From Bacteroidia bacterium (GTDB lineage Bacteria; Bacteroidota; Bacteroidia; Chitinophagales; Saprospiraceae): a DNA stretch of 34,001 bases. Each line of letters opens with the position of its first letter. The first letter of the stretch is position 1. A model generated the notes under the pieces. That model was not told where the DNA came from and searched no databases. It saw nothing but the letters and a program-made list of their open reading frames with translations. Shown piece by piece: positions 20,263-27,728 of this stretch. The stretch spans positions 1 to 34,001 of the forward strand of contig JAUIEA010000026.1 in the NCBI GenBank assembly GCA_030429045.1, in the 5' to 3' direction. The position numbers and the translations under genes are program-made.

Positions 20263-20287
20263 CCCTTCTCCTTTTCACGGAGAAGGG
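20263..20287. repeat. Intergenic hairpin, 9-bp stem, variant sequence
   Basis: CCCTTCTCC (20263-20271) pairs with GGAGAAGGG (20279-20287) around TTTTCAC. It sits at the equivalent place in copy B to the hairpin in copy A, but the stem sequence differs on both sides so that pairing is kept. Confidence 0.8.
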
Positions 20288-20342
20288 AGCCTCCACGCTT
20301 GGCCATTACCATTGAAAATGTACCCATTACCAGTCCAAAGGG

Positions 20343-20395
20343 AGACTGCTACCCAAGTGGCTCAGCCACTGGCGTGCTCAGGCGAAAAGCGAACG
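20343..20395. repeat. Degenerate third copy of the 67-bp repeat
   Basis: GACTGCTACCCAAGTGGCTC followed by AGCCACTGGCGTGCTCAGGC and GAAAAGCGAAC matches the core of copies A and B with several substitutions and small indels. It then runs into GCGAAGG-type short tandem units up to about 20420. Confidence 0.7.
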
Positions 20396-20441
20396 GCGAA
20401 GAGCGAAGGGCGAAGGGCGAACAACTTTCAAAACTTTTTTA

Positions 20442-20481
20442 CAACAATTGTTGCACACTCCCGTTATTCATCGTACTATTG
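20442..20481 (+). promoter_or_regulatory. Candidate ars promoter with overlapping palindromic operator
   Basis: A perfect 12-bp palindrome, CAACAATTGTTG (20442-20453), overlaps a possible -33 box (GTTG, 20450-20453). Exactly 20 bp later is TACTATTG (20474-20481), one mismatch from the Bacteroidota -7 consensus TAnnTTTG. The arsR start is 21 bp further on. ArsR repressors bind palindromes over promoters, so autoregulation fits. Confidence 0.45.
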
Positions 20482-20502
20482 CAATGAAACAATTAAGTGA
20501 TC

Positions 20503-20835
20503 ATGGGACTGACCAAAACAGAAGCCTTTACCGACCAGCAAAACGAACTGGCAGCCCTGGCCAAAGCCATGGCCCACCCGGCCCGCATCGCCATCCTCGA
20601 ACACCTCCTCAAGGTCAATGCCTGCGTCTGTGGTGACCTCGTCGACGAACTGCCCCTGGCTCAGGCCACCGTCAGCCAGCATCTACGCGAACTGAAAGCC
20701 GCCGGACTCATCAAAGGAAACATCGAAGGCACCTCCGTCTGCTACTGCATCAACACGGACCTGTGGACATCTATCCGCAAACGATTTATGACCCTTTTTG
20801 ATCGTTGTTGTGAACCAGACTCATCCTGTTGCTAA
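20503..20835 (+). CDS. arsR: ArsR-family metalloregulatory repressor
   Basis: 110 residues from the ATG at 20503 (a GTG at 20497 is in frame). It is a winged-helix repressor: [18 protein letters not shown], then helix 3 with ACVCGDLV (C41, C43), which corresponds to the ELCVCDL As(III)-binding motif, then the recognition helix [19 protein letters not shown]. Further Cys are at 80 and 82, and the tail reads CCEPDSSCC (C102, C103, C109, C110). As(III) binding is expected to release DNA. The genes that follow (arsM, arsenate reductase, Acr3) confirm an arsenic role. The tail resembles the ArsM C-terminus. Confidence 0.92.
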   Translation: MGLTKTEAFTDQQNELAALAKAMAHPARIAILEHLLKVNACVCGDLVDELPLAQATVSQHLRELKAAGLIKGNIEGTSVCYCINTDLWTSIRKRFMTLFDRCCEPDSSCC

Positions 20836-21309
20836 ATGGATAAAATCATGGCAGCAATTTTCACATCTGAGATGAAAATCCCAAATGACAAATCCCAAAA
20901 ACCAAACAAATTCCAAACTTAAAATCAGAATGACCAAAACGGACAATGAACAGCAACTTGACTAAAGATTAAGAGACTACCTCGTTGTCCGTCGTGAACC
21001 TTGGTGTCCTTCGTGGCTTAGTGGCAATACCGCTTCAAACCAGGTCAGAATCCGCACTGAACAAATCGGTGATAAACTGTAAGTAAAACTGTCGATGGTA
21101 GATGAACTGACAACCGATAACCGATAACTGACAACGGAAAACCGATGGATGAAAATCAAATCACAAACAAGCACGAAATCACAAATCTTAATGACTAAAA
21201 CTTTACGTGAATATATTCTTCCGATTTCCGCCTTCCGATTTCCACCTTCCAATTTCCGATTTCCGATTTCCGACTTCCGACTTTCTCCTTAACTCCTAAA
21301 CTCAAACAA
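20836..21309. other. Non-coding spacer between arsR and arsM
   Basis: 474 bp with no credible gene. AT-rich text is built from short recurring words (ACCGATAACCGATAACTGACAA near 21105 in pieces) and ends with a nine-unit 7-bp tandem array at 21219-21281. A 91-codon minus-strand frame (20977-21252) is a translation of these words. Whether arsM has its own promoter here is not clear. Confidence 0.65.
21219..21281. repeat. Nine imperfect tandem copies of a 7-bp unit
   Basis: TTCCGAT, TTCCGCC, TTCCGAT, TTCCACC, TTCCAAT, TTCCGAT, TTCCGAT, TTCCGAC, TTCCGAC: 63 bp in strict 7-bp phase, ending 28 bp before the arsM start. Confidence 0.9.
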
Positions 21310-22146
21310 ATGAATAACGAAAATCTAAAAACCATCGTCCGCGACAAATACAGTGAGATCGCGAACCAATCCAGAGAACAGAACCAATCCTCATGCTGCG
21401 GTGCGGGTGGCTGTTCGACTGTCGACTACACCATCTTCAGCGAAGACTACACCGCTTTGAAGGGGTACAATGCTGATGCCGACCTGGGTCTGGGCTGTGG
21501 CCTGCCCACCGAATTTGCCCTGATCAAGGAAGGGAATATGGTCGTCGACCTGGGCTCCGGTGCCGGGAACGATGCCTTCGTGGCCCGGGAGATCACTGGC
21601 CCCACTGGCAAGGTGCTCGGCCTGGACATGACTCCGGCCATGATCGAAAAAGCACGCGAAAATGCCGACAAGCTCGGCTTCAATAATGTCGAATTCCGCC
21701 TGGGCGATATCGAAGCCATGCCCATCGGGGGCAACCAGGCCGATGTGGTGGTCAGCAATTGTGTGCTCAACCTCGTCCCCGACAAGAAAAAGGCCTTTTC
21801 CGAGATCTTTCGCATTCTCAAGCCCGGCGGACACTTCTCCATTTCCGACGTGGTCGTCCAGGGGCAATTACCCGACGGATTGCGCAATGATGCCGAGATG
21901 TATGCCGGCTGTGTCGCCGGAGCCATCCTCAAGGATGACTATCTTGAATTGATCCGGCAAGCTGGCTTCAAAGGCATTCAGGTCCAGAAGGAACGCGCCA
22001 TCCAGATCCCGGATGACATCCTCGCAAATTACCTTTCAGCAGAGGAGATCCGCCAGATCAGGGAAGGACAGGTCGGTATTTTTTCCATCAATGTCTACGG
22101 CGAAAAACCCACCGAGTCCTGTTGTGAACCGGGTTGCTGTTCCTGA
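21310..22146 (+). CDS. arsM: Arsenite S-adenosylmethyltransferase
   Basis: 278 residues. The Rossmann SAM-binding motif VVDLGSGAGNDAFVAREI is at about 78-94, followed by VLGLDMTPAMIEKARENA. Three Cys at conserved ArsM positions are present: C63 (LGLGCGLPTEFA), C151 (VVSNCVLNLVPDK) and C201 (MYAGCVAGAIL); these bind As(III) for transfer of methyl groups. Extra Cys lie at the N-terminus (C29, C30, C35) and in the tail (CCEPGCCS, 271-278). It methylates arsenite to methylated arsenicals, acting in the cytoplasm. It is followed 36 bp later by the arsenate reductase gene. Confidence 0.95.
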   Translation: MNNENLKTIVRDKYSEIANQSREQNQSSCCGAGGCSTVDYTIFSEDYTALKGYNADADLGLGCGLPTEFALIKEGNMVVDLGSGAGNDAFVAREITGPTGKVLGLDMTPAMIEKARENADKLGFNNVEFRLGDIEAMPIGGNQADVVVSNCVLNLVPDKKKAFSEIFRILKPGGHFSISDVVVQGQLPDGLRNDAEMYAGCVAGAILKDDYLELIRQAGFKGIQVQKERAIQIPDDILANYLSAEEIRQIREGQVGIFSINVYGEKPTESCCEPGCCS

Positions 22147-22182
22147 TCGCCAATCCCCTCCTTGACCCCCAATTCACCAGTC

Positions 22183-22821
22183 ATGTCTCACCCTATAAAC
22201 ATCGGCCTGGGCACTGCCATCCAACAGATCCAACGTATCCGTCCGGACCAGGCCAGAAGGGCACTCCTGGATCAGTTGGCGGCATGGATCCGATCGGGTC
22301 AGCAGGAAAACCCGGAGCAACCTCTCCGGATCACCTTCATCTGTACACACAACAGTCGCCGCAGCCAACTGGCCCAGGCCTGGTTGGCTGCCCTGGCGCA
22401 TTGGCATGGTCTTTCAACTATGGAGACGTATTCAGGAGGCACCGAGGTCACCGCCTTCCATCCAAGTGCAGTGGCCAGTCTGGATCGCGCCGGATTTCAC
22501 ATCCGGGCCAGAGATCCTGACCGGCCCAATCCGCGTTATGAGGTCAGCTTCGACTCAGGAGCCAATCCACTTCTGATGTACAGCAAGCGATATGATGATC
22601 CGGCGAATCCCCATCAGGATTTTATGGCCGTCATGGTTTGTACCGATGCCGAAGAAGCCTGTCCGTATGTCCCGGGTGCTCGATTTCGTCTGGCACTTCC
22701 CTATCTTGACCCCAAACGATCAGACGGCACACCGGAGGCACCTAAGGTGTATGACCAGTGTGGTCTGGAGATCGCGGCCGAAATGAATTACGTCATCCAT
22801 CAGATCCTCCCTCATGAGTAA
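22183..22821 (+). CDS. Arsenate reductase, thioredoxin-coupled LMW-phosphatase type (long form)
   Basis: 212 residues from the ATG at 22183. After a ~48-residue helical N-terminus comes the P-loop FICTHNSRRSQ with nucleophile C54 and the CX5R arginine. MVCTDAEEACPYVPG provides C153 and C160 spaced as in the C82-x6-C89 redox relay of thioredoxin-linked ArsC, so this is likely a true arsenate reductase rather than a protein phosphatase. It is much longer than the ~130-residue classical enzyme, with the N-terminal helices and a loop of ~50 residues as extras. It would reduce As(V) to As(III) for ArsM and Acr3. The gene overlaps acr3 by 8 bp. Confidence 0.88.
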   Translation: MSHPINIGLGTAIQQIQRIRPDQARRALLDQLAAWIRSGQQENPEQPLRITFICTHNSRRSQLAQAWLAALAHWHGLSTMETYSGGTEVTAFHPSAVASLDRAGFHIRARDPDRPNPRYEVSFDSGANPLLMYSKRYDDPANPHQDFMAVMVCTDAEEACPYVPGARFRLALPYLDPKRSDGTPEAPKVYDQCGLEIAAEMNYVIHQILPHE

Positions 22822-23845
22822 TCCCGGTATTTCCTTTTTCGAACGACACCTGACCTGGTGGGTCCTCCTGTGTATCGCCATCGGTATCGGAGTCGGTGCT
22901 ATAGGTGGAGATGCCATCCGACAGATCGCACAGTGGGAGATCGCCCATGTCAATATCCCCGTGGCCATCCTCATTTGGCTGATGATCTTTCCGATGATGG
23001 CCTCCATCGATTTCCAGTCCCTGCGCAACTGGCGCCAGCATGCCCGGGGATTGTCCCTGACCGTGACGGTCAACTGGCTGATCAAACCGTTTACCATGGC
23101 CTTCTTTGCCTGGGTCTTTTTTGATCATCTCTATTCGGCATGGATCACGCCGGAGGAGGCCGATCAGTTTATTGCCGGTGCCATTCTGCTCGGAGCAGCT
23201 CCCTGCACCGCTATGGTTTTTGTCTGGTCGTATCTCTCCAAAGGAGATCCCAACTATACCCTGGTCCAGGTATCAGTAAACGATCTCATCCTCCTGGTCC
23301 TGTTTATTCCCATCGTCCAGCTATTGCTCGGGATCACGGGTATCCAGATCCCTTTTGATGTCCTGGCCACCTCCGTGGTCGCTTTTGTGGTCATCCCCCT
23401 GGCGGCAGGATATCTGGCCAATCGCTGGCTGATCAGATCCCGGGGCCAGGAATGGTTTACCGAACAGTTTCTGCCCCGGCTGAAACCCTTTTCCATCAGT
23501 GCCTTACTGGTCACCCTCATCCTGCTCTTTGCCTTTCAGGGTGAGCAGATCCTCACGCATCCTTTTTTCATTCTCTTGATCGCCATCCCCCTCACCGTCC
23601 AAACCTATCTGATCTTTTTCATCGCCTGGTTCGGGGGTAAAAAAATGGGACTCCCCTATCGCACCTGTGCCCCATCCGCCATGATCGGTGCCAGTAATTT
23701 TTTCGAGCTGGCTGTGGCAGTAGCCATCATGTTATTCGGACTGGATTCAGGTGCAGCTCTGACCACAGTCGTCGGTGTCTTGATCGAAGTGCCGGTCATG
23801 CTCTCCCTGGTTAGCCTGGCAAAGAAGTGGGAATATTCGAGTTGA
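22814..23845 (+). CDS. Acr3-family arsenite efflux permease
   Basis: 343 residues with about ten hydrophobic segments, normal for Acr3 (BASS superfamily) and unlike ArsB. Diagnostic motifs are IWLMIFPMMASIDF in the early helices and LLGAAPCTAMVFVWSYLSKGDP, whose Cys is the conserved residue needed for As(III) transport; PSAMIGASNFFELAVAVAI near the end also fits. It exports arsenite across the inner membrane using the proton gradient. Its start lies inside the arsenate reductase gene (8-bp overlap), so translation is coupled. It ends the ars operon; the next gene is convergent. Confidence 0.95.
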   Translation: MSNPGISFFERHLTWWVLLCIAIGIGVGAIGGDAIRQIAQWEIAHVNIPVAILIWLMIFPMMASIDFQSLRNWRQHARGLSLTVTVNWLIKPFTMAFFAWVFFDHLYSAWITPEEADQFIAGAILLGAAPCTAMVFVWSYLSKGDPNYTLVQVSVNDLILLVLFIPIVQLLLGITGIQIPFDVLATSVVAFVVIPLAAGYLANRWLIRSRGQEWFTEQFLPRLKPFSISALLVTLILLFAFQGEQILTHPFFILLIAIPLTVQTYLIFFIAWFGGKKMGLPYRTCAPSAMIGASNFFELAVAVAIMLFGLDSGAALTTVVGVLIEVPVMLSLVSLAKKWEYSS

Positions 23846-23904
23846 CCAAAGCCGGAATAAATTGCTGACAAATAATGTGAACAATTAATGGATCACACAA
23901 TCGA

Positions 23905-24297
23905 TCAGTGTCCAACCTGCCTTCCCCGGAAAAAATGGAGGACCCAGGCGAACAACCCAGAAACTCCTGCACGAAATAACAGGGCGAAAACCGTTTTCCG
24001 CTCATATGCCCCACCGGTGTAAATATGAATCTGCAGCCCGACCTCTGCCAGCAACAGGATTACGACGGTAAGGACCAGGAGGTAAACAGGCCATCTTTTC
24101 TTTTTCAGGATCCCATAGATCGCTGCGAAATAAATCAGACTGCAGATCCAATTCGCCCAAACGACAAAAAGCACATACTGGCCCTCTGACTCCCGAACGC
24201 CGAACAGGTCCAGGATCACTGAAGTACTCAGGTAAAATGTCAGGGCAGCAAACAACCCGAGCGGAATGGCCACGAATACATGTGCGTATCTTTTCAT
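23905..24297 (-). CDS. Small membrane protein of the TetR operon, unrecognised
   Basis: 130 residues from the ATG at 24297 (an ATG at 24315 would add six). Four hydrophobic segments: FVAIPLGLFAALTFYLSTSV, VLFVVWANWICSLIYFAAIYG, WPVYLLVLTVVILLLAEVGL and VFALLFRAGVSGLFAWVLHF, with basic loops (LKKKRWP) in between and a short His-containing tail. No family recognised. It is the last gene of a four-gene minus-strand operon with a TetR regulator. Confidence 0.7.
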   Translation of the reverse strand: MKRYAHVFVAIPLGLFAALTFYLSTSVILDLFGVRESEGQYVLFVVWANWICSLIYFAAIYGILKKKRWPVYLLVLTVVILLLAEVGLQIHIYTGGAYERKTVFALLFRAGVSGLFAWVLHFFRGRQVGH

Positions 24298-24337
24298 GAT
24301 CAGGAATTCAAGCATTCAATTTCAACCTGTTCTTCAA

Positions 24338-24757
24338 TCACATCCCGGCAGTGGTAAAGTAATTTTTATATGTAGATAAATATTCGGAAAAATTATCGAT
24401 GACCATCTGTTCTTCTCCAGGAGTTACTGAAAGCAAATTCCCCAAATGATCTTTGATCGGAAGAAGATAATCGTGCAGCCGCTCATGCGCCTCCCCGGTC
24501 ATCGTGCATTGCTTGAATATATTCTGAAAGGCACCTTCCAGGTCCGTATGTAATTGCAACATGTCGACTTCCTGACCATTTGCATTATTCAAAATGGTTT
24601 GCATCGCCGCTATCCCTTGAGTTGTCTCCGGATTCGCCTCCCATTTCCGCCCCTGATCCAGGGCAATTCCATCCGTTCCCTCAGTGTGCTGATGGCCCTC
24701 TTCACAAGCTGAAAAAAGAAACACCAGAAATACAGGAATCCATACGATCTGTTTCAT
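24338..24757 (-). CDS. Putative lipoprotein, unrecognised
   Basis: 139 residues. MKQIVWIPVFLVFLFSAC is a clear lipoprotein signal with lipobox FSAC and C18 as the lipidated residue. The mature protein is small, acidic and helical (GIAAMQTILNNANGQ, LHTDLEGAFQNIFKQCTMTGEAHERLHDYLLPIKDHLG in pieces), starting with a His-containing EEGHQHTEG stretch. A single further Cys (QCTMTGEAH) and several His could bind a metal or heme, but that is speculation. It starts 2 bp after the TetR gene ends, so the two are co-transcribed. Confidence 0.75.
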   Translation of the reverse strand: MKQIVWIPVFLVFLFSACEEGHQHTEGTDGIALDQGRKWEANPETTQGIAAMQTILNNANGQEVDMLQLHTDLEGAFQNIFKQCTMTGEAHERLHDYLLPIKDHLGNLLSVTPGEEQMVIDNFSEYLSTYKNYFTTAGM

Positions 24758-24759
24758 TG

Positions 24760-25350
24760 TTATTGAATTTTAGTGATCAAAAGCATTAATTCAGCAATTT
24801 GCCGCTCCCCCTTTGCCTGGATATCAAAGCTGAAGCCATCCATCCGCCATTCCAGGAACAAGAGCCGCATGGCACCCATCATCGCCCTGACCGCACTCTC
24901 TGCAGACAGGTCCGTTCGTACCTGACCGGCCTGCTGCGCCTGTTCCATAAATTGCGTCAATGTCGACCTCATCAGGTCCATGATCTTGAATATCCTGGAT
25001 CGGATCTGGTCACTGTACGATTGCAGGCCTTCTGAGAAGATCGCCACCAGGAAGTGGGGATGATCAGCCAGAAATCCAAGATGACAGGTCAGGGTTTGCC
25101 TGACATTTTCCACAGGAGGGGCAGCATGATTCGATTTGATGTCTGAGAACATTTTCTCCAGTTGGTCGAACAATTCCTGCAGCAAGGCCGCCAGAATATC
25201 ATCCTTGGCCGCGAAATGGCGATATAATGCTGATTCCACGATCCCGACACGGGAAGCGAGATTCTTGATGGTCAGTTGATCCACTCCTTCTTCGGTGAGG
25301 ATGGAACCTGCAGCAAGAAGGATTTCCTGTTGTCGCTCAATTCCTTTCAT
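24760..25350 (-). CDS. TetR/AcrR-family transcriptional regulator
   Basis: 196 residues. The N-terminal helix-turn-helix is clear: ILLAAGSILTEEGVDQLTIK, NLASRVGIVESALYRHFAAK, DDILAALLQEL. The C-terminal ligand domain is helical and not diagnostic. The gene overlaps the preceding membrane-protein gene by 14 bp and is followed 2 bp later by a lipoprotein gene. A good palindromic operator (AGTGAA-TG-TTCACT, 25769-25782) lies just before the first gene of the unit, so autoregulation is likely. The inducing ligand is unknown. Confidence 0.92.
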   Translation of the reverse strand: MKGIERQQEILLAAGSILTEEGVDQLTIKNLASRVGIVESALYRHFAAKDDILAALLQELFDQLEKMFSDIKSNHAAPPVENVRQTLTCHLGFLADHPHFLVAIFSEGLQSYSDQIRSRIFKIMDLMRSTLTQFMEQAQQAGQVRTDLSAESAVRAMMGAMRLLFLEWRMDGFSFDIQAKGERQIAELMLLITKIQ

Positions 25351-25753
25351 CGTCGGGTTGTATGTTCACAAAGGATATCCCGAGCCATATCACCGCGATC
25401 ACCATAAATACTGCTCCAAGAAGAACAAATACCGGTGAGGCTCCCAGGTAGATCTCTGCCAGGATCCCCAATGGCATGAGCAACCCGCCAAGTGCCAACC
25501 AGGAAATCATATTTCCCCGGGATATCCGATTCCGAAACTGGTAGAGCACATACCCGATCACAATATTGAGGAAGGCAAACAGGTTGCCATGGACATGCGC
25601 CAACCTGGATTCAAAATGCTTTCCATTGCCATATTGGGCGATCCATTCTTCCTTACCCGGTGCAAAATCCCGGAGATAGATCAGCAGAAATCCATAGGCC
25701 ATAAATAGACCCATGGTCAGGAACCCGATTGCCAGATTGCGTTTACCAGGCAT
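25337..25753 (-). CDS. Small four-helix membrane protein with HVHGN motif
   Basis: 138 residues from the ATG at 25753 (a TTG at 25759 is in frame). Four hydrophobic segments: AIGFLTMGLFMAYGFLLIYL, then NLFAFLNIVIGYVLYQF, ISWLALGGLLMPLGILAEIY and VFVLLGAVFMVIAVIWLGIS. Before segment 2 is FESRLAHVHGNLFAFLN with two closely spaced His, reminiscent of heme or metal ligands in membrane oxidoreductase-like proteins. I do not recognise a named family. It is the first gene of the TetR operon, directly after the operator. Confidence 0.72.
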   Translation of the reverse strand: MPGKRNLAIGFLTMGLFMAYGFLLIYLRDFAPGKEEWIAQYGNGKHFESRLAHVHGNLFAFLNIVIGYVLYQFRNRISRGNMISWLALGGLLMPLGILAEIYLGASPVFVLLGAVFMVIAVIWLGISFVNIQPDDERN

Positions 25754-25768
25754 GATCAACTGTATTAA

Positions 25769-25782
25769 AGTGAATGTTCACT
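25769..25782. promoter_or_regulatory. Candidate TetR-family operator
   Basis: AGTGAA-TG-TTCACT is a perfect 6+6 inverted repeat around two bases, of the TGAATG/TTCA type common for TetR repressors, 16 bp upstream of the first start codon of the operon that encodes the TetR protein. Confidence 0.6.
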
Positions 25783-25984
25783 CACAAAATTGGTTGAAAG
25801 ATGCCCGGAGGGATGTGATCAGAGTTACACAAAAGTATGACTTGCATATTACCCGAGAACCGATCACCGGTCACACAGCAGACCGCCGGTAGATGTCGTA
25901 TGCCTGTATGATCATGGTCTCCTTCCTGACTCAGGCACCAGTCAGATCAGCACGAACAGCGTCTCCACCCATAACCGGCGGAGA

Positions 25985-27547
25985 TTATCCGAGTGTGACT
26001 TCCTTGACCTTTTCCAGGATCTGGCGACTGTATTCATTGCGAATACGTCCTCCTTCGGCTCCCTGCTCATAGATGCCCCGGATGTCCGGAAGCATCTCCA
26101 TCGCCCTTCGGTTGACCTTTTCCTTCCCCATGTAGACAAAATGCTCCGGGCGTAACTCCCCAAGGGAATTGCGGGCCTCGATGAGGTCAGGCGAAATATC
26201 GAAGGGGTGGGACTCCGAAGTATTCTGCAATAACTTGAAGAGCTTCAACCGGTCCGGTTTAAAATGGCACCCGTTGACCACTAATGGCAGGAAGACATAG
26301 AAATAGGCGATCTCGATCCAGTTGAGGCGGATGGCACTGAGAAAGGGATCATGCATGGAGGGATACCAGTTGGTGATAGCCGTCTGGGTAGCGATCACCG
26401 GGCCCATCATGGCTTCTGAAAGGGATTGAACAAATTGCGGTTCCAGTCGACCTTCAAGGTCCTGCATCAGCATCTCACCGATCTGGTCCCACTGGATGGT
26501 CCCAAAGGCCAGGCCATTGGAGAAAAGTGGATCCGGGGCATAGGCCGCATCCCCGACAATGGCGCACCGATCCGCTGAATACACCTGCTTGACCACATAG
26601 TGGTATTTCTTCAGCATGTTGGTATCGTCCGTAGTCCCGCTGCGCACCAGGTCCGAAACGACCCGGTGGGACTGATCCGTATACCGGAGAAAATCATCGA
26701 TGTTCTTCACGTTTCCATCAAAATGATCCGGATGGGACGTAAACCCGATACTCATCATATCACTTCCGTCAGCATCTTTCATGGGAATGATCCAGATCCA
26801 GAACCCCCGGCCCATGAAATGGTGTGTACTGTAATATCGTTCGTAGTGATACTCTTCTCCGGGTCCGGCAGGCATGGGGCCCAACGCATTCACCTGCTTC
26901 AGCAGAGACCGGTCAAAGCCCTTCAACCGAAACCAGAAACAGTCCCGCTGACCCTCGGGCTTGACCACCAGATCGAGTTTTCTGCCCAGGAGCTGTTTGC
27001 GTCCCGTCAGATCGATCACCCAGTCCGCTTCTACGGTCTGATTCAAGCCGTCCTCACCTTCGACCGACAGGAGATGTTTACCACCCGGGCGGATCTCTAC
27101 ATCCCTGACCATCCCGTAAACCCGTAGGATGGCCGGTTGATCATCCACCATCCGGTGAAGATCCCGATCGAAAACCTCGCGATTCAGCAGCCAGGAAGGA
27201 GGCTGATTCATCGGACCCTTCCAGTCCGGCACTTCCCGAAGATCATCCGGGGCGCGCTCATTGCAATGCACGGAATAAGTCCGATCCTCGGGGTTATCGG
27301 GGTCGATCTTGAAATAATAGGTCAGGGCATATTTGGGGAGATGGTTGTCCCTGAAATAGGTCGCCAGCCCGAGATGCTCTTCCATAAAATGGGTGGTGAT
27401 CTCGATGATAGACTCACCGACAACAGGCAGGCCACCTCGATCAGATGGGCCTATGCGCGTGATGTTCAACTGGTCGCCAAAGCGATTGTGGAGGTAAAGC
27501 GCACCCAGATTGGCCTGGATACCATTTCCGATGAGTACAATATTCAT
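25985..27547 (-). CDS. Flavin-dependent halogenase-like oxidoreductase (paralogue 2)
   Basis: 520 residues. FAD-binding GxGxxx motif IGNGIQANLGALYL at 6-19; VVGESIIEITTHF at 42-54 aligns with the VGES segment of flavin halogenases. LPKYALTYYFK puts Lys72 where the catalytic Lys lies in PltA/CmlS-type halogenases. WIWIIP at 250-255 fits the WxWxIP halogenase signature. VGDAAYAPDPLFSNGL at 331-346 carries the GD motif and an SxG that resembles the chloride-site region. These enzymes use FADH2, O2 and halide. Same length as the upstream paralogue and near-gapless with it. Substrate unknown; a non-halogenating hydroxylase is the main alternative. Confidence 0.75.
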   Translation of the reverse strand: MNIVLIGNGIQANLGALYLHNRFGDQLNITRIGPSDRGGLPVVGESIIEITTHFMEEHLGLATYFRDNHLPKYALTYYFKIDPDNPEDRTYSVHCNERAPDDLREVPDWKGPMNQPPSWLLNREVFDRDLHRMVDDQPAILRVYGMVRDVEIRPGGKHLLSVEGEDGLNQTVEADWVIDLTGRKQLLGRKLDLVVKPEGQRDCFWFRLKGFDRSLLKQVNALGPMPAGPGEEYHYERYYSTHHFMGRGFWIWIIPMKDADGSDMMSIGFTSHPDHFDGNVKNIDDFLRYTDQSHRVVSDLVRSGTTDDTNMLKKYHYVVKQVYSADRCAIVGDAAYAPDPLFSNGLAFGTIQWDQIGEMLMQDLEGRLEPQFVQSLSEAMMGPVIATQTAITNWYPSMHDPFLSAIRLNWIEIAYFYVFLPLVVNGCHFKPDRLKLFKLLQNTSESHPFDISPDLIEARNSLGELRPEHFVYMGKEKVNRRAMEMLPDIRGIYEQGAEGGRIRNEYSRQILEKVKEVTLG

Positions 27548-27640
27548 GATCAGCTCTTTCTAGGAAAACCAGAAGCCAGAGTCTTCCCTGACCCCAATAT
27601 TCAAATATCAGGCCGATATCCCTATCCCGGAAAAGCACAA

Positions 27641-27669
27641 CCCACAGGTACCAGAATGGCTCCTGTGGG
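27641..27669 (-). terminator. Hairpin between the two halogenase-like genes
   Basis: CCCACAGG (27641-27648) pairs with CCTGTGGG (27662-27669); the 13-nt interior can add a CCA/TGG pair. On the minus strand it is followed by a weak T-run (TTGTGCTTTT). It lies 60 bp after the stop of paralogue 1 and could attenuate transcription into paralogue 2 or protect the mRNA. Confidence 0.4.
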
Positions 27670-27728
27670 CTGCACGTTTCATTCCAGGCAATCTTCAAAT
27701 CATATGATGACCCAATTTGAAAACAGAA

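Larger units (their letters stand above)
19846..20449. other. Non-coding repeat cluster between MFS and ars genes
   Basis: About 600 bp made of repeated blocks: a partial copy of the 46-bp repeat (19849-19871), three copies of a ~67-bp block (19970, 20169, degenerate near 20343), two hairpins (20076-20096 and 20263-20287) and recurring words like TTTACCCATTACC. Plus-strand frames through it (19908-20198, 20026-20487) have low-complexity, repeat-derived products and were rejected. Confidence 0.75.

Noticed and set aside
20026-20487. 153-codon plus-strand reading frame in the repeat cluster
   Set aside because: Made of the 67-bp repeats and hairpins; runs into the ars promoter region.
20977-21252. 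91-codon minus-strand reading frame between arsR and arsM
   Set aside because: Product is a translation of short tandem words, with no domain and no sensible start context.
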